A stretch of 64,000 bases of DNA from Streptomyces roseolilacinus (GCF_014649335.1 NZ_BMSV01000003.1:310001-374000), one strand, 5' to 3'; counted from the first letter of the stretch, positions 37,066 to 48,084 are shown. Made by a program: numbers and translations. The notes: generated by a model not told the origin, from the letters alone.

Positions 37066-38310
37066 ATGTTGGAGAAAACGGCAGGAGTGAGAGAGTCGAT
37101 GGAGACTCCGGGGTCGCAGACATCTCTGCATCGCGCCAACCTCGAGCGGGTCGTGCGCGCCGTCCGCATGGCCGGTTCGCTCACCCAGGCGGAGATCGCC
37201 AGGGCCACCGGGCTGTCCGCCGCGACGGTCTCCAACATCGTGCGGGAGTTGAAGGACGGCGGCACGGTCGAGGTCACCCCGACCTCCGCGGGGGGTCGCC
37301 GGGCCCGCAGCGTCTCGCTCAGCGGCGACGCCGGGATCGTCATCGGCGTCGACTTCGGCCACACCCACCTGCGCGTCGCCGTCGGCAACCTCGCCCACCA
37401 GGTGCTCGCCGAGGAGTCCGAGCCGCTCGACGTCGACGCCTCCTCCGCCGAGGGCTTCGACCGGGCGGAACACCTGGTCAAGCGGCTGATCGAGACCACC
37501 GGGATCGGCCCCGACAAGGTGATCGGCGTCGGCCTCGGCGTCCCCGGCCCGATCGACGTCTCCTCCGGCACGCTCGGCTCCACGTCGATCCTGCCGGGCT
37601 GGACCGGCATCAACCCCAGTCAGGAGCTCTCCGCCCGTCTCGGCGTCCCCGTGTACGTCGACAACGACGCCAACCTCGGCGCCCTCGGCGAGCTGGTGTG
37701 GGGGGCCGGCCGGGGCGTGCGCGACCTCGCGTACATCAAGGTCGCCAGCGGTGTCGGCGCCGGCCTCGTCATCGACGGGCAGATCTACCGGGGCCCCGGC
37801 GGCACCGCCGGGGAGATCGGGCACATCACCCTCGACGAGTCGGGCCCCGTCTGCCGCTGCGGCAACCGCGGCTGCCTGGAGACCTTCACGGCCGCGCGGT
37901 ACGTCCTGCCGCTGCTCCGGCCCGGCCACGGGCCCGACCTGACCATGGAGCGGGTCGTCCAGCTCGCCCGCGAGGGGGACCCCGGCTGCCGCCGCGTCGT
38001 CGCCGACGTGGGCCGCCACATCGGCAGCGGCGTCGCCAACCTCTGCAACCTCCTCAACCCCAGCCGGGTGGTCCTCGGCGGCGACCTCGCGGAGGCCGGC
38101 GAGCTGGTCCTGGCGCCCATCCGCGAGTCCGTGTCGCGGTACGCGATCCCCAGCGCGGCCCGCCACCTCTCCGTGGCGCCCGGGGCCCTCGGCGGGCGCG
38201 CCGAGGTGCTGGGCGCCCTGGCCCTCGTGCTGAGTGAAATGGGCGATTCAACCCTTCTGGACGGTGCCCATCAGGCCATCGGCCGGGCAACTACGCCTGC
38301 GTTCACTTAG
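37066..38310 (+). CDS. rok7B7: ROK-family transcriptional regulator (Rok7B7 type)
   Basis: 414 residues. N-terminal winged helix (about 20-75: GSLTQAEIARATGLSAATVSNI), then the ROK sugar-kinase-like fold with GVDFGHTHLRVAVG, the GVPGPID motif and the zinc site CRCGNRGCLE (Cys263, 265, 270). Flanked by a GlcNAc/chitobiose-type and a xylose-type importer, as for S. coelicolor Rok7B7, which controls xylose uptake and affects carbon repression and antibiotic production (recollection). Start uncertain: ATG 37066 is kept, but GTG 37087 and ATG 37099 (AGGAG 11 bases upstream) are alternatives. A short repeat TCCGA-CATA-TCGGA at 36964-36977 lies in the promoter region. Confidence 0.88.
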   Translation: MLEKTAGVRESMETPGSQTSLHRANLERVVRAVRMAGSLTQAEIARATGLSAATVSNIVRELKDGGTVEVTPTSAGGRRARSVSLSGDAGIVIGVDFGHTHLRVAVGNLAHQVLAEESEPLDVDASSAEGFDRAEHLVKRLIETTGIGPDKVIGVGLGVPGPIDVSSGTLGSTSILPGWTGINPSQELSARLGVPVYVDNDANLGALGELVWGAGRGVRDLAYIKVASGVGAGLVIDGQIYRGPGGTAGEIGHITLDESGPVCRCGNRGCLETFTAARYVLPLLRPGHGPDLTMERVVQLAREGDPGCRRVVADVGRHIGSGVANLCNLLNPSRVVLGGDLAEAGELVLAPIRESVSRYAIPSAARHLSVAPGALGGRAEVLGALALVLSEMGDSTLLDGAHQAIGRATTPAFT

Positions 38311-38352
38311 ATAACGCATGGCACCGTTGTCATCTCGTTAAGAATTTACTCC

Positions 38353-38381
38353 TTGACGACGGCGTGGCGGCCGAGTTGACT
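38353..38381 (+). promoter_or_regulatory. Possible xylF promoter
   Basis: TTGACG (38353-38358) followed after 17 bases by TTGACT (38376-38381) in the A+T-richer gap between the ROK gene and xylF. The -35 is canonical, the -10 is poor. The flanking AAGAATTTACTCC stretch may hold a regulator site. Confidence 0.35.
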
Positions 38382-38431
38382 CACGTCCACCTCGGCCGCA
38401 GTGTCGCGGCCTCGTCAGGGAGGCAACCCCA

Positions 38432-39529
38432 ATGAACGCAATGACGCGTCGCGTCGTCATAGGTACGGCCGCGGTGTCCATGGCCGTGTCCCTCGCGGCC
38501 TGTGGCAAGGCCGGCGACGGCGACTCCGCCGCCGGCGGTGGCGACAGCAAGACGATCGGCCTGCTCCTTCCGGAGAACAAGACCACGCGCTACGAGACCT
38601 TCGACCGCCCGATCATCGAGGCGAAGATCAAGGAGCTGTGCTCCGACTGCGAGGTCAAGTACAACAACGCCGCGCAGGACACGGAGACCCAGAAGAAGCA
38701 GTTCGACGCGCTCGTCACGCAGGGCGTCAAGGTGATCATCCTCGACGCGGTCGACTACAAGGCCACCAAGTCCTGGGTGCAGCAGGCGGACAAGAAGGGC
38801 GTCAAGGTCGTCGCGTACGACCGGCTCGCCGAGGGCCCGATCGCCGCGTACGTCAGCTACGACAACGAGAAGATCGGCCGCCTCCAGGGCGAGGGCCTCG
38901 TCAAGGCCCTGGGCGACAAGGCGAAGAACGCCAACGTCGTCATGATCAACGGTTCGCCGACCGACCCGAACGCCCCCCTCTTCAAGAAGGGCGCGCACAG
39001 CGTTCTCGACAAGCAGGTCGGGAAGATCGTCTACGAGCAGGACATCCCCGACTGGTCCCCGGACGAGGCGAACAAGAAGATGGGCGCCGCCGTCGACTCC
39101 CTCGGCAAGGACGGCTTCCAGGGCGTCTACTCCGCCAACGACGGCATGGCCGGCGGCATCATCACCGCCCTCAACAAGCAGGGCGTCAAGGTCCCGGTCG
39201 GCGGCCAGGACGCCGAGCTCGCCGGTCTGCAGCGCATCCTGAAGGGCGAGCAGGCCTTCACGATCTACAAGCAGATCAAGCCCGAGGCCGAGACCACCGC
39301 CGAGATCGCCGTGGCGCTCCTGAAGGGCGAGAAGTTCGAGCACCTCACGCCGACCAAGGTCACCAGCCTCACCGGCGAGTTCAAGAACATCCCGGCGAAG
39401 CTGTACGACGCGCAGATCGTGACCAAGGACAACATCGCCGACACGGTCATCATGGACAAGGTCTACAAGGCCGCCGACATCTGCACGGCCGAGTACAAGG
39501 CCGCGTGCGAGGCCGCCGGCATCAAGTAG
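38432..39529 (+). CDS. xylF: ABC sugar importer, periplasmic-type binding lipoprotein (XylF type)
   Basis: 365 residues, ATG with GGGAGGC upstream. Lipoprotein signal with lipobox SLAAC (Cys24). The mature protein is a family-4 (ribose/xylose-type) binding protein: IGLLLPENKTTRYE, then VIILDAVD, YDRLAEG and SANDGMAGG. Opens the XylFGH importer; the substrate is inferred as xylose from the ROK neighbour and similarity to XylF. It is followed by a 204-base gap before the ATPase gene in which a weak 7-bp GGGCCC-type hairpin (near 39555) could reduce read-through. Confidence 0.85.
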   Translation: MNAMTRRVVIGTAAVSMAVSLAACGKAGDGDSAAGGGDSKTIGLLLPENKTTRYETFDRPIIEAKIKELCSDCEVKYNNAAQDTETQKKQFDALVTQGVKVIILDAVDYKATKSWVQQADKKGVKVVAYDRLAEGPIAAYVSYDNEKIGRLQGEGLVKALGDKAKNANVVMINGSPTDPNAPLFKKGAHSVLDKQVGKIVYEQDIPDWSPDEANKKMGAAVDSLGKDGFQGVYSANDGMAGGIITALNKQGVKVPVGGQDAELAGLQRILKGEQAFTIYKQIKPEAETTAEIAVALLKGEKFEHLTPTKVTSLTGEFKNIPAKLYDAQIVTKDNIADTVIMDKVYKAADICTAEYKAACEAAGIK

Positions 39530-39733
39530 CCGCCCCCTCCCCCCCACCGCGCGCAGGGCCCCCGCCCCGGGCCCTCCAGGCGAGGCCCGTTCGACCCGGG
39601 CCCCCGCAGCCGGTCCGGTGCCCGCCCCGCGTCACACGCCCCGCAGCGGCGGGAGGGCGCCGGACTTCCCTCGCACCCCTGTGCTCCACGCACCACCATC
39701 CCCGCCCACGGGCGGGTGAAGGAGATGATTCAC

Positions 39734-40519
39734 GTGTCCGCTACGCCCGTGCTGGCGTTGCGCGGAGTCTCCAAGCGGTTCGGCGCCGTCCAGGCGCTCA
39801 CCGACGTAGACCTGGAGATCCACGCCGGTGAGGTCGTCGCCCTCCTCGGCGACAACGGCGCCGGCAAGTCGACCCTCGTCAAGACGATCTCGGGCGTCCA
39901 CCCGATCGACGAGGGCGCCATCGAGTGGCAGGGCCGCCCGGTCCGGGTCACCCGGCCGAACGACGCCCAGGAACTCGGCATCGCGACCGTCTACCAGGAC
40001 CTCGCGCTCTGCGACAACCTCGACGTGGTCGCCAACCTCTTCCTCGGCACCGAGCTGCGCCGCGCCTCCGTCCTCGACGAGATCGCGATGGAGAAGCGCG
40101 CCAAGGAACTCCTCGACACCCTCTCCATCCGCATCCCCAGCGTCCGGATCCCGGTCGCCTCCCTCTCCGGAGGCCAGCGCCAGGTCGTGGCCATCGCCCG
40201 CGCCCTGATCGGCGACCCGAAGATCGTCATCCTGGACGAGCCGACCGCCGCCCTCGGCGTCGAGCAGACCGCGCAGGTCCTCGACCTCGTCGAGCGGCTC
40301 CGCGAGAACGGCCACGGCGTCATCCTCATCACCCACAACATGGCCGACGTCCGGGCCGTCGCCGACCGCGCCGCGATCCTGCGCCTCGGCCGCAACAACG
40401 GTGTCTTCGACGTCAAGGGCACCTCGCACGAAGAGATCATCGCCGCGATCACCGGCGCCACGGACAACGCCGTCACGCGCCGCCAGGCCCGCACGGCCTC
40501 GAAGGAGGACGCGAAGTGA
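39734..40519 (+). CDS. xylG: ABC sugar importer ATPase (XylG type, single domain)
   Basis: 261 residues. GTG at 39734 is chosen: AAGGAG ends 9 bases upstream, whereas the ATG at 39725 touches that site. Walker A GDNGAGKST (39-47), signature LSGGQRQ (144-150), Walker B VILDEPTAALG. Only one ATPase domain is encoded, about half the length of the two-domain XylG/RbsA/MglA proteins of enterobacteria; the transporter probably uses a homodimer. The stop overlaps the permease start (GTGA). Confidence 0.88.
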   Translation: MSATPVLALRGVSKRFGAVQALTDVDLEIHAGEVVALLGDNGAGKSTLVKTISGVHPIDEGAIEWQGRPVRVTRPNDAQELGIATVYQDLALCDNLDVVANLFLGTELRRASVLDEIAMEKRAKELLDTLSIRIPSVRIPVASLSGGQRQVVAIARALIGDPKIVILDEPTAALGVEQTAQVLDLVERLRENGHGVILITHNMADVRAVADRAAILRLGRNNGVFDVKGTSHEEIIAAITGATDNAVTRRQARTASKEDAK

Positions 40520-41814
40520 GCGACCTCACCAAGACCCCCCAGCCCGGCACCCCCGAGGCCGGCGCCGACCGGTCGGCCGCGCCGGTCCCGGCCGTCGACC
40601 CGCGCCTCCTCGTCCGCGAGGAGGGGCTCAAGGGCTACTGGACCGAGTTCACCCGCAAGGTGCGCGGCGGCGAGCTGGGCTCCCTGCCGGTCCTCATCGG
40701 CCTGATCGTCATCGCGATCGTCTTCCAGTCGCAGAACGGCAACTTCCTGTCGGCCAGCTCCGTCGCGAACATCGCGGTCTACAGCTCCGGCCTCGGCATC
40801 ATGGCCGTCGGCATCGTCTTCGTCCTCATCCTGGGCGAGATCGACCTGTCGGTCGGCTCCGTCGCGGGCGTCGGCGCGGCCGTGTGGGCCGTCCTGAGCG
40901 TCAGCAACGGCCTCGGCGACTGGCTCGCCGTGCTGATCGCCGTCGGCGCCGGCCTCGCCCTCGGCCTGCTGCACGGCTTCTTCTTCGCGAAGGTCGGCGT
41001 GCCCGCCTTCGTCGTCACCCTCGCCGGCTTCCTCGGCTGGAGCGGCCTGCAGATCTGGCTGATGGGCAAGGAAGGCTCCATCAACACGCCGACCGGCAGC
41101 GTCGTCGAGAACCTCACCGGCTACTACTTCGAGGACAAGGCCGCCGCCTACGGCCTCGCACTCTTCGCCGTCCTCCTCTACGCCGGTTCGCTCCTGCTGG
41201 ACGTCAGGCGCCGCCGCGCCGCGAACCTGCCGTCCCGCCCGACCAGCGAGATCCTGCTGCGCACCGGCGCCGTCGCGGTCCTGTGCTTCGCCGTGGCGTA
41301 CGTCCTGAACGAGCCCGCGGGCGCCCGCGGCCTGCCGCTCGCCCTGGTCCTCTTCCTGGCCGTCCTGGTCGTCGCCGACTTCGTCGCCCGCCGCACCACC
41401 TTCGGCCGCCAGGTCTTCGCGGTCGGCGGCAGCGCCGAGGCCGCCCGCCGCGCCGGCATCAACGTGGACCGCATCCGCATCACCGTGTTCGGCCTCTCCG
41501 GCCTGCTCGCCGCGTTCGGCGGCCTCTTCGTCGCCAGCCTCTCCGGCGGCGCCACCAAGAGCCTCGGCGGCGGCAACACCCTGATGCTCGTCATCGCGGC
41601 GGCCGTCATCGGCGGCACCAGCCTCTTCGGCGGCCGCGGCAAGGTGTGGTCCGCGCTGCTCGGCATGATCGTCATCCAGTCGATCCAGCAGGGCCTCAAC
41701 ATGCTCGGCATGGCCAGCGAGATCCAGTACATGATCACCGGCGCGGTGCTCCTCGCCGCCGTCGTGATCGACTCGGTCTCCCGCCGCACCCAGAAGGACG
41801 CGGGCCGCGCATAG
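40516..41814 (+). CDS. xylH: ABC sugar importer permease (XylH type)
   Basis: 432 residues, GTG start in the ATPase stop (GTGA). After a hydrophilic N-terminus of about 55 residues there are 10 or more hydrophobic helices of the RbsC/XylH family, with the conserved GEIDLSVGSVAG, FVVTLAGFLG and GGTSLFGGRGKVW. Membrane channel of the XylFGH importer. Confidence 0.9.
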   Translation: MSDLTKTPQPGTPEAGADRSAAPVPAVDPRLLVREEGLKGYWTEFTRKVRGGELGSLPVLIGLIVIAIVFQSQNGNFLSASSVANIAVYSSGLGIMAVGIVFVLILGEIDLSVGSVAGVGAAVWAVLSVSNGLGDWLAVLIAVGAGLALGLLHGFFFAKVGVPAFVVTLAGFLGWSGLQIWLMGKEGSINTPTGSVVENLTGYYFEDKAAAYGLALFAVLLYAGSLLLDVRRRRAANLPSRPTSEILLRTGAVAVLCFAVAYVLNEPAGARGLPLALVLFLAVLVVADFVARRTTFGRQVFAVGGSAEAARRAGINVDRIRITVFGLSGLLAAFGGLFVASLSGGATKSLGGGNTLMLVIAAAVIGGTSLFGGRGKVWSALLGMIVIQSIQQGLNMLGMASEIQYMITGAVLLAAVVIDSVSRRTQKDAGRA

Positions 41815-41834
41815 CGGCGCACCTCACTCCCGCA

Positions 41835-41866
41835 GTGCCCGGCGCCGAGCAACCGGCGCCGGGCAC
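41835..41866. terminator. Hairpin after xylH
   Basis: 13-base-pair perfect stem (41835-41847 with 41854-41866) and 6-base loop, 20 bases after the xylH stop. Separates the xyl operon from dxs. Confidence 0.8.
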
Positions 41867-42090
41867 CGCCGCGTCTGAAGAAGGGCGGCCGACGCCACCG
41901 TCCCGCGGCGCGTCCCACCGGCCCCGCCTGGGCACGGGGGTGTTCGCCCGCGCCGCCCGTGGATGTGATCATCGAAGTGCCCTCCGGGGGACGGCCCGAT
42001 GTCCACAGTCCAAGACGGAACACTAGACTCGGCGGATCGGCACGCTCGACCGGCTCAACCTCGACCAGCCCAACACGCAAGGAGGCACGG

Positions 42091-44055
42091 GTGGCATTGC
42101 TGACCCGTATCAGGGGACCGCGCGACCTCGACCGGCTCTCCCCGGAGCAGCTTGACCGGCTGGCCTCGGAGATCCGCACCTTCCTCGTCGACGCGGTCTC
42201 CAAGACCGGCGGCCACCTCGGCCCGAACCTCGGCGTGGTCGAGCTGACCATCGCCCTGCACCGCGTCTTCGAATCCCCCAAGGACAAGATCCTCTGGGAC
42301 ACCGGCCACCAGTCGTACGTGCACAAGCTGCTCACCGGCCGCCAGGACTTCTCCCGGCTGAAGATGAAGGGCGGCCTCTCCGGCTACCCGGCGCGCGCCG
42401 AGTCCGAGCACGACTTCATCGAGAACTCGCACGCGTCCACCGTCCTGGGCTGGGCGGACGGCCTCGCCAAGGCGAACGAGCTCCTCGGCAGGGACGACCA
42501 CGTGGTCGCCGTCATCGGCGACGGCGCCCTCACCGGCGGCATGGCCTGGGAGGCGCTCAACAACATCGCCGACGCCAAGGACCGCCCCCTCGTCATCGTC
42601 GTCAACGACAACGAGCGCTCCTACGCCCCCACCATCGGCGGCCTCGCCAACCACCTGGCGACCCTGCGCACCACCGACGGGTACGAGCGGTTCCTGGCCC
42701 GCACCAAGGACATCCTCGACCGCACCCCGGTCGTCGGGAAGCCGCTGTACGAGACGCTGCACGGGGCGAAGAAGGGCCTGAAGGACTTCATCGCACCGCA
42801 GGGCCTCTTCGAGGACCTCGGCCTGAAGTACGTCGGCCCCATCGACGGCCACGACCTCGCCGCCGTCGAGTCGGCCCTCCAGCGCGCCAAGCGGTTCAAT
42901 GGCCCGGTCATCGTCCACTGCCTCACCGAGAAGGGCCGCGGCTACCAGCCCGCCCTCCAGGACGAGGCCGACCGCTTCCACGCCGTCGGCAAGATCCACC
43001 CGGACACGGGCCTGCCGATCGCCTCCTCCGGCGCCGACTGGACCTCCGTCTTCGCCGACGAGATGGTCGCCCTGGGCAAGGAGCGCGAGGACATCGTCGC
43101 GATCACCGCGGCCATGCTCCAGCCGGTCGGCCTCGACAAGTTCGCCAAGGCCTTCCCCGACCGCGTGTACGACGTCGGCATCGCCGAGCAGCACGCCGCC
43201 GTCTCCGCGGCCGGACTCGCCACCGGCGGCCTCCACCCGGTCGTCGCCGTCTACGCGACCTTCCTCAACCGCGCCTTCGACCAGGTCCTCATGGACGTCG
43301 CGCTCCACGACTGCGGTGTGACGTTCGTCCTGGACCGGGCCGGCGTCACCGGCACGGACGGCGCCTCCCACAACGGCATGTGGGACATGTCGATCCTCCA
43401 GGTCGTCCCCAACCTGCGGATCGCCGCGCCCCGCGACGCCGACCAGGTCCGCGCCCAGCTCCGCGAGGCCGTCGCCGTCGAGGACGCCCCGACCGTCGTG
43501 CGGTACTCCAAGGGCGCGGTCGGCCCCGCCGTCGAGGCCGTGGGCCGCGTCGGCGGCATGGACGTCCTGCGCGAGCCGGGCACCGACCGGCCGGACGTGC
43601 TGCTGGTGTCCATCGGCGCGCTCGCCCCGATGTGCCTGGAGATCGCCGACCTCCTCGACAAGCAGGGCATCTCCACCACCGTCGTCGACCCCCGCTGGGT
43701 CAAGCCGGTCGACGAGGCCATGGCGCCGCTGGCCGACCGGCACCGCGTCGTCGTCACCGTCGAGGACAACGGCCGCGCCGGCGGCGTCGGCAGCGCCGTC
43801 GCCCAGGCGCTGCGCGACGCGGGCGTCGACGTGCCGCTGCGCGACTTCGGCATCCCGCCGCGGTTCCTCGACCACGCCTCCCGCGCGCAGATCCTCACCG
43901 AGATCGGGCTGACCGCCCCGGACATCGCCCGCCAGGTGACCGGCCTGGTCTCGAAGCTCGACGGGCTGCACCAGTCGCGGGTCGACACGGCCGGGGAGAC
44001 CCGCGCCGAGGCCGCGGCCCGCACCGGGAAGGCCACCGAACCGGTCCGCGACTGA
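42091..44055 (+). CDS. dxs: 1-deoxy-D-xylulose-5-phosphate synthase
   Basis: 654 residues. GTG at 42091 follows AAGGAGG by about 7 bases; an in-frame extension upstream has non-coding character. Condenses pyruvate and glyceraldehyde 3-phosphate, first step of the MEP isoprenoid pathway. Thiamine-diphosphate motif [16 protein letters not shown] and its downstream VVVNDNE are clear, as are the pyrimidine-domain glutamate region VGIAEQHA and the [10 protein letters not shown] loop. Length normal. Stands alone between two hairpins. Confidence 0.96.
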   Translation: MALLTRIRGPRDLDRLSPEQLDRLASEIRTFLVDAVSKTGGHLGPNLGVVELTIALHRVFESPKDKILWDTGHQSYVHKLLTGRQDFSRLKMKGGLSGYPARAESEHDFIENSHASTVLGWADGLAKANELLGRDDHVVAVIGDGALTGGMAWEALNNIADAKDRPLVIVVNDNERSYAPTIGGLANHLATLRTTDGYERFLARTKDILDRTPVVGKPLYETLHGAKKGLKDFIAPQGLFEDLGLKYVGPIDGHDLAAVESALQRAKRFNGPVIVHCLTEKGRGYQPALQDEADRFHAVGKIHPDTGLPIASSGADWTSVFADEMVALGKEREDIVAITAAMLQPVGLDKFAKAFPDRVYDVGIAEQHAAVSAAGLATGGLHPVVAVYATFLNRAFDQVLMDVALHDCGVTFVLDRAGVTGTDGASHNGMWDMSILQVVPNLRIAAPRDADQVRAQLREAVAVEDAPTVVRYSKGAVGPAVEAVGRVGGMDVLREPGTDRPDVLLVSIGALAPMCLEIADLLDKQGISTTVVDPRWVKPVDEAMAPLADRHRVVVTVEDNGRAGGVGSAVAQALRDAGVDVPLRDFGIPPRFLDHASRAQILTEIGLTAPDIARQVTGLVSKLDGLHQSRVDTAGETRAEAAARTGKATEPVRD

Positions 44056-44074
44056 CCCTTCCGGCCGACCGCCG

Positions 44075-44119
44075 ACGGGCCGGTGGGACCACCCTGTTCG
44101 AGTGGTCCCACCGGCCCGT
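44075..44119. terminator. Hairpin after dxs
   Basis: 18-base-pair perfect stem (44075-44092 with 44102-44119) and 9-base loop, 19 bases after the dxs stop. Confidence 0.88.
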
Positions 44120-44180
44120 TCGTGTGAAGAGCACCCCCTGCGGGCGCGCGCGGCCCGCGGGAGGTCCGGATCATGACGGG

Positions 44181-45710
44181 GTGACCTCACAGAGCGACCC
44201 GGCGGCACGCCGGGACAAGGGACTGTTCCGCACCAAGTCGGTCGAGCGGTCCATCCAGGACACCGAGGAGCCCGAGCACGGGCTGCGCAGAACGCTGTCC
44301 GCGCTCGACCTGACGGTCTTCGGCGTCGGCGTCATCATCGGCACCGGCATCTTCGTCCTCACCGGCAAGGTCGCCAAGGAGACGGCCGGCCCCGCCACGG
44401 CCTTCGCCTTCGTCGCCGCCGGCATCGTCTGCGCGCTGGCCGCGCTCTGCTACGCCGAGTTCGCCTCGACCGTCCCGGTCGCCGGGTCCGCGTACACCTT
44501 CGCGTACGCGTCGCTGGGCGAACTGCCCGCCTGGATCATCGGCTGGGACCTGGTGCTGGAGTTCGCGCTGGGCACGGCGGTCGTCGCGGTCGGCTGGTCC
44601 GGGTACGTACGGTCGCTGCTCGACAACCTCGGCTGGCACCTCCCGCAGGCCCTGTCCGGGACGGACGAGGTGCACGGCTTCGGCTTCGACCTGCTGGCGT
44701 TCCTGCTGGTGCTGCTGCTGACCGGCGTCCTGGTGCTGGGCATGAAGCTGTCCGCCCGGATCACCGCGCTGGTCGTCGTCATCAAGGTCGCGGTGGTCCT
44801 CGTCGTGATCGTCGCGGGCGCCTTCTTCATCAAGGCCGCGAACTACCGGCCGTTCATCCCGAAGGCCGAGCCGCAGTCCGGCGGCGGCGGCCTCGACGCG
44901 CCGCTCGTGCAGGTCCTCTTCGGGTACGAGCCGACGAACTTCGGCGTCATGGGCATCTTCACCGCCGCGTCCATCGTCTTCTTCGCCTTCATCGGCTTCG
45001 ACGTGGTCGCGACCGCCGCCGAGGAGACCCGGCTCCCGCAGCGGGACATGCCGCGCGGCATCCTCGGGTCGCTGCTCATCTGCACCGCCCTGTACGTGGC
45101 CGTGTCGATCGTCGTCACCGGCATGCAGCACTACAGCCGGCTGTCCGTGGACGCGCCCCTCGCCGACGCCTTCAAGGCCACCGGGCACCCCTGGTACGCC
45201 GGGTTCATCAGCTTCGGCGCCGCCGTCGGCCTGATCACCGTCTGCATGATCCTGCTGCTCGGCCAGACGCGGGTCTTCTTCGCGATGAGCCGCGACGGGC
45301 TCCTGCCCAGGTTCTTCTCCCGCACCCACCCGGTGTTCTCCACGCCGTACCGGGCGACGGTGCTGCTGGGCGTGCTGATCGCGGTCATCGCCGGGCTGAC
45401 CAGCATCGACGAGCTGGCGACCCTGGTGAACATCGGGACGCTGTTCGCGTTCGTCATCGTCGCCGTGGGCGTCGTCATCCTCCGCCGCACCCGCCCCGAC
45501 CTGCCGCGCGCCTTCCGTACGCCGCTGGTGCCGTGGCTGCCGGCGGCGTCGGTGGCCGCCTCGCTGTGGCTGATGCTGAACCTGCCCGCCGAGACGTGGG
45601 TCCGGTTCGCGATCTGGATGGCCCTGGGCGTCGTCGTGTACTTCCTGTACGGCCGGAGCCACAGCCGCCTGGCCCCCGCCTCCGGGCGCCCGGACGCCGG
45701 CGTCCCCTGA
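44181..45710 (+). CDS. APC-family amino-acid permease (cationic amino-acid transporter type)
   Basis: 509 residues, GTG start. Twelve or more hydrophobic helices; the first contains the substrate-site glycines [13 protein letters not shown], and [17 protein letters not shown] is the helix-6 signature of the YfnA/CAT group. Imports amino acids with protons; the exact substrate is not visible. The start lacks a well-spaced ribosome site (GGAGG is 16 bases away), so a slightly different start is possible. Ends 10 bases from the convergent NYN gene. Confidence 0.88.
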   Translation: MTSQSDPAARRDKGLFRTKSVERSIQDTEEPEHGLRRTLSALDLTVFGVGVIIGTGIFVLTGKVAKETAGPATAFAFVAAGIVCALAALCYAEFASTVPVAGSAYTFAYASLGELPAWIIGWDLVLEFALGTAVVAVGWSGYVRSLLDNLGWHLPQALSGTDEVHGFGFDLLAFLLVLLLTGVLVLGMKLSARITALVVVIKVAVVLVVIVAGAFFIKAANYRPFIPKAEPQSGGGGLDAPLVQVLFGYEPTNFGVMGIFTAASIVFFAFIGFDVVATAAEETRLPQRDMPRGILGSLLICTALYVAVSIVVTGMQHYSRLSVDAPLADAFKATGHPWYAGFISFGAAVGLITVCMILLLGQTRVFFAMSRDGLLPRFFSRTHPVFSTPYRATVLLGVLIAVIAGLTSIDELATLVNIGTLFAFVIVAVGVVILRRTRPDLPRAFRTPLVPWLPAASVAASLWLMLNLPAETWVRFAIWMALGVVVYFLYGRSHSRLAPASGRPDAGVP

Positions 45711-45720
45711 CCGCCCGCGG

Positions 45721-46098
45721 CTACGCGGGCCGCACCGTACGGGGCCCGGCGCACTCGGCGCCGTACGCGCCGACCCGGTGGCGCAGCCCGCGGTCGGCGG
45801 TGACGACCACGCAGCGCCGCCCCGCCGCCGACCGGGCGAGGTCGGCGATCGTGTCGTCGCCCTCGCCCGGCGCGGCCACGATCCGCACGCCGTCCACCGG
45901 CTCCACGCCGCGGGCCCGGCCCTCGACGACCAGGACGATGTCCAGCGGGCCGTCCAGCAGCCCGGGCACGCCGTCCGCCGCGTAGGGGACGAGGTGGTCC
46001 CGCAGCCGCTCGGCGGCGGCCCGGCGGTCGCGCCACCAGCCGTCCGGCACGGAGCCGACGACGTTCGCCGCGTCGACGATCAGGAGGGGCAGGGTCAT
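45721..46098 (-). CDS. NYN-domain (YacP-like) protein, putative ribonuclease
   Basis: 125 residues, ATG start with CCTCCT-complement ribosome site. PIN/NYN fold: [12 protein letters not shown] at the N-terminus with the first metal-binding Asp, an acidic [11 protein letters not shown] in the middle and [13 protein letters not shown] near the end. The YacP group is thought to act in RNA processing. Divergent from recQ with 69 bases between them. Confidence 0.8.
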   Translation of the reverse strand: MTLPLLIVDAANVVGSVPDGWWRDRRAAAERLRDHLVPYAADGVPGLLDGPLDIVLVVEGRARGVEPVDGVRIVAAPGEGDDTIADLARSAAGRRCVVVTADRGLRHRVGAYGAECAGPRTVRPA

Positions 46099-46108
46099 GG
46101 GGTCCACG

Positions 46109-46117
46109 TTATCCACA
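46109..46117. promoter_or_regulatory. Consensus DnaA box between the NYN gene and recQ
   Basis: TTATCCACA, a perfect match to the general DnaA box, centred in the 69-base divergent promoter region. A near-match ATGTCCACA is at 41999-42007 upstream of dxs. Single boxes can occur by chance. Confidence 0.4.
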
Positions 46118-46167
46118 GGCTCCGGCGGTCTTCTCCGGGCGGCGCGCGGCGCTCGTACTATTGCCGA

Positions 46168-48021
46168 ATGACTTCCCCGCACGCATCCGACGCGGACGAG
46201 GCCCTCGCGGTCCTCGGCCGGGTCTTCGGCTACGACTCGTTCCGCGGACAGCAGCGGGAGGTCATCGAGCACGTCATAGGCGGTGGTGACGCGCTCGTCC
46301 TCATGCCGACCGGCGGCGGCAAGTCGCTCTGCTACCAGATCCCCGCGCTGGTCCGCCCCGGCGTCGGCGTGGTCGTCTCCCCGCTGATCGCGCTCATGCA
46401 GGACCAGGTCGACGCGCTGCGCGCGGTCGGGGTGCGCGCCGGGTTCCTCAACTCGACGCAGGACCTGGACGAGCGCCGGCTGGTGGAGGCCGAGTTCGCC
46501 GCGGGCGAGCTGGACCTGCTGTACCTGGCGCCCGAGCGGCTGCGCGTCGAGTCGACGCTGCGGCTGCTGGAGCGCGGCACGATCTCGCTGTTCGCCATCG
46601 ACGAGGCGCACTGCGTCGCCCAGTGGGGCCACGACTTCCGGCCGGACTACCTCCAGCTGTCCCAGCTGCACGAGCGCTGGCCCGACGTGCCGCGCATCGC
46701 CCTGACCGCGACCGCGACGCGGGCGACGCACGCGGAGATCGCCGCCCGGCTGAACCTGCGGGACGCCCGGCACTTCGTCGCCAGCTTCGACCGCCCCAAC
46801 ATCCAGTACCGCATCGCCCCGAAGAACGAGCCCCGCAAGCAGCTCCTGGCCCTGCTCAGGGACGAGCACGAGGGCGACGCCGGCATCGTCTACTGCCTCT
46901 CCCGCGCGTCCGTCGAGAAGACCGCCGCGTTCCTCGTCGAGCACGGCGTCGACGCCGTCCCGTACCACGCGGGCCTCGACGCCCGCACCCGTGCCGAGAA
47001 CCAGGCGCGGTTCCTCCGGGAGGACGGTCTGGTCGTCGTCGCGACCATCGCGTTCGGCATGGGCATCGACAAGCCGGACGTCCGGTTCGTCGCCCACCTC
47101 GACCTGCCGAAGTCCGTCGAGGGGTACTACCAGGAGACCGGCCGCGCCGGCCGCGACGGCCTGCCGTCCACGGCCTGGCTGGCGTACGGGCTGAACGACG
47201 TGGTGCAGCAGCGCCGCATGATCGACACCAGTGAGGGCGACGAGGAGCACCGCCGCCGGCTCGCGGCCCACCTCGACGCGATGCTGGCGCTGTGCGAGAC
47301 CGTCGAGTGCCGCCGCGTCCAGCTGCTCGCCTACTTCGGGCAGGAGAGCGGCCCCTGCGGCAACTGCGACACGTGCCTGACGCCGCCCAAGTCGTGGGAC
47401 GGCACCATCGCCGCCCAGAAGGTCCTGTCGACGGTCGTCCGGCTGAAGCGGGAGCGCAACCAGTCGTTCGGGGTCGGCCAGATCGTCGACATCCTCCTCG
47501 GCCGCAAGACCGACAAGGTCATCCGCTTCGACCACGACGCGCTCAGCGTCTTCGGGATCGGCACGGACCTGACGGAGGCCCAGTGGCGGGGCGTCGTGCG
47601 GCAGATGCTCGCCCAGCGGCTCCTCGCCGTGCAAGGCGAGTTCAACACGCTCGCCCTCACCGACGAGTCCGCCGACGTGCTGGCCGGCCGCCGCCAGGTG
47701 CTGCTGCGCACCGAGCCGGACAAGCCCGCCCGTACGTCCGCGAAGTCCGGCGGCGGCAAGAAGAAGGCCCCGCCGGCCGACCTGCCCGAGGAGGCGCTGC
47801 CGGTCTTCGAGCGGCTGCGCGCCTGGCGGGCGGCCACGGCCAAGGAGCAGGGCGTCCCGGCGTACGTCGTCTTCCACGACGCGACGCTGCGGGAGATCGC
47901 CGCCGCCCCGCCCACGACCCTCGCCGAGCTCGGCGGTGTCGGCGGCGTCGGCGAGAGCAAGCTCGCCAAGTACGGGCAGCAGCTCCTCGACGCCCTGGCC
48001 GAGGACCGAGCCGACGGCTGA
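46168..48021 (+). CDS. recQ: ATP-dependent DNA helicase RecQ
   Basis: 617 residues. Start ATG 46168: TACTAT (46156-46161) lies 6 bases before it, a likely leaderless promoter. Superfamily 2 helicase motifs: TGGGKS (48-53), DEAHC near 146, TATAT, and [10 protein letters not shown] (motif VI). The RecQ zinc site ([13 protein letters not shown] then CGNCDTC) and winged helix follow, then a Lys-rich linker (about 525) and a C-terminal HRDC domain (about 540-612). Unwinds DNA in recombination and repair. Confidence 0.95.
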   Translation: MTSPHASDADEALAVLGRVFGYDSFRGQQREVIEHVIGGGDALVLMPTGGGKSLCYQIPALVRPGVGVVVSPLIALMQDQVDALRAVGVRAGFLNSTQDLDERRLVEAEFAAGELDLLYLAPERLRVESTLRLLERGTISLFAIDEAHCVAQWGHDFRPDYLQLSQLHERWPDVPRIALTATATRATHAEIAARLNLRDARHFVASFDRPNIQYRIAPKNEPRKQLLALLRDEHEGDAGIVYCLSRASVEKTAAFLVEHGVDAVPYHAGLDARTRAENQARFLREDGLVVVATIAFGMGIDKPDVRFVAHLDLPKSVEGYYQETGRAGRDGLPSTAWLAYGLNDVVQQRRMIDTSEGDEEHRRRLAAHLDAMLALCETVECRRVQLLAYFGQESGPCGNCDTCLTPPKSWDGTIAAQKVLSTVVRLKRERNQSFGVGQIVDILLGRKTDKVIRFDHDALSVFGIGTDLTEAQWRGVVRQMLAQRLLAVQGEFNTLALTDESADVLAGRRQVLLRTEPDKPARTSAKSGGGKKKAPPADLPEEALPVFERLRAWRAATAKEQGVPAYVVFHDATLREIAAAPPTTLAELGGVGGVGESKLAKYGQQLLDALAEDRADG

Positions 48022-48084
48022 AGCCGGGGCCCGGGCCGACCGGCTGAAGCCGAGGGCCGAAGCCGGGGTCCGGGCCGGGAAGGA

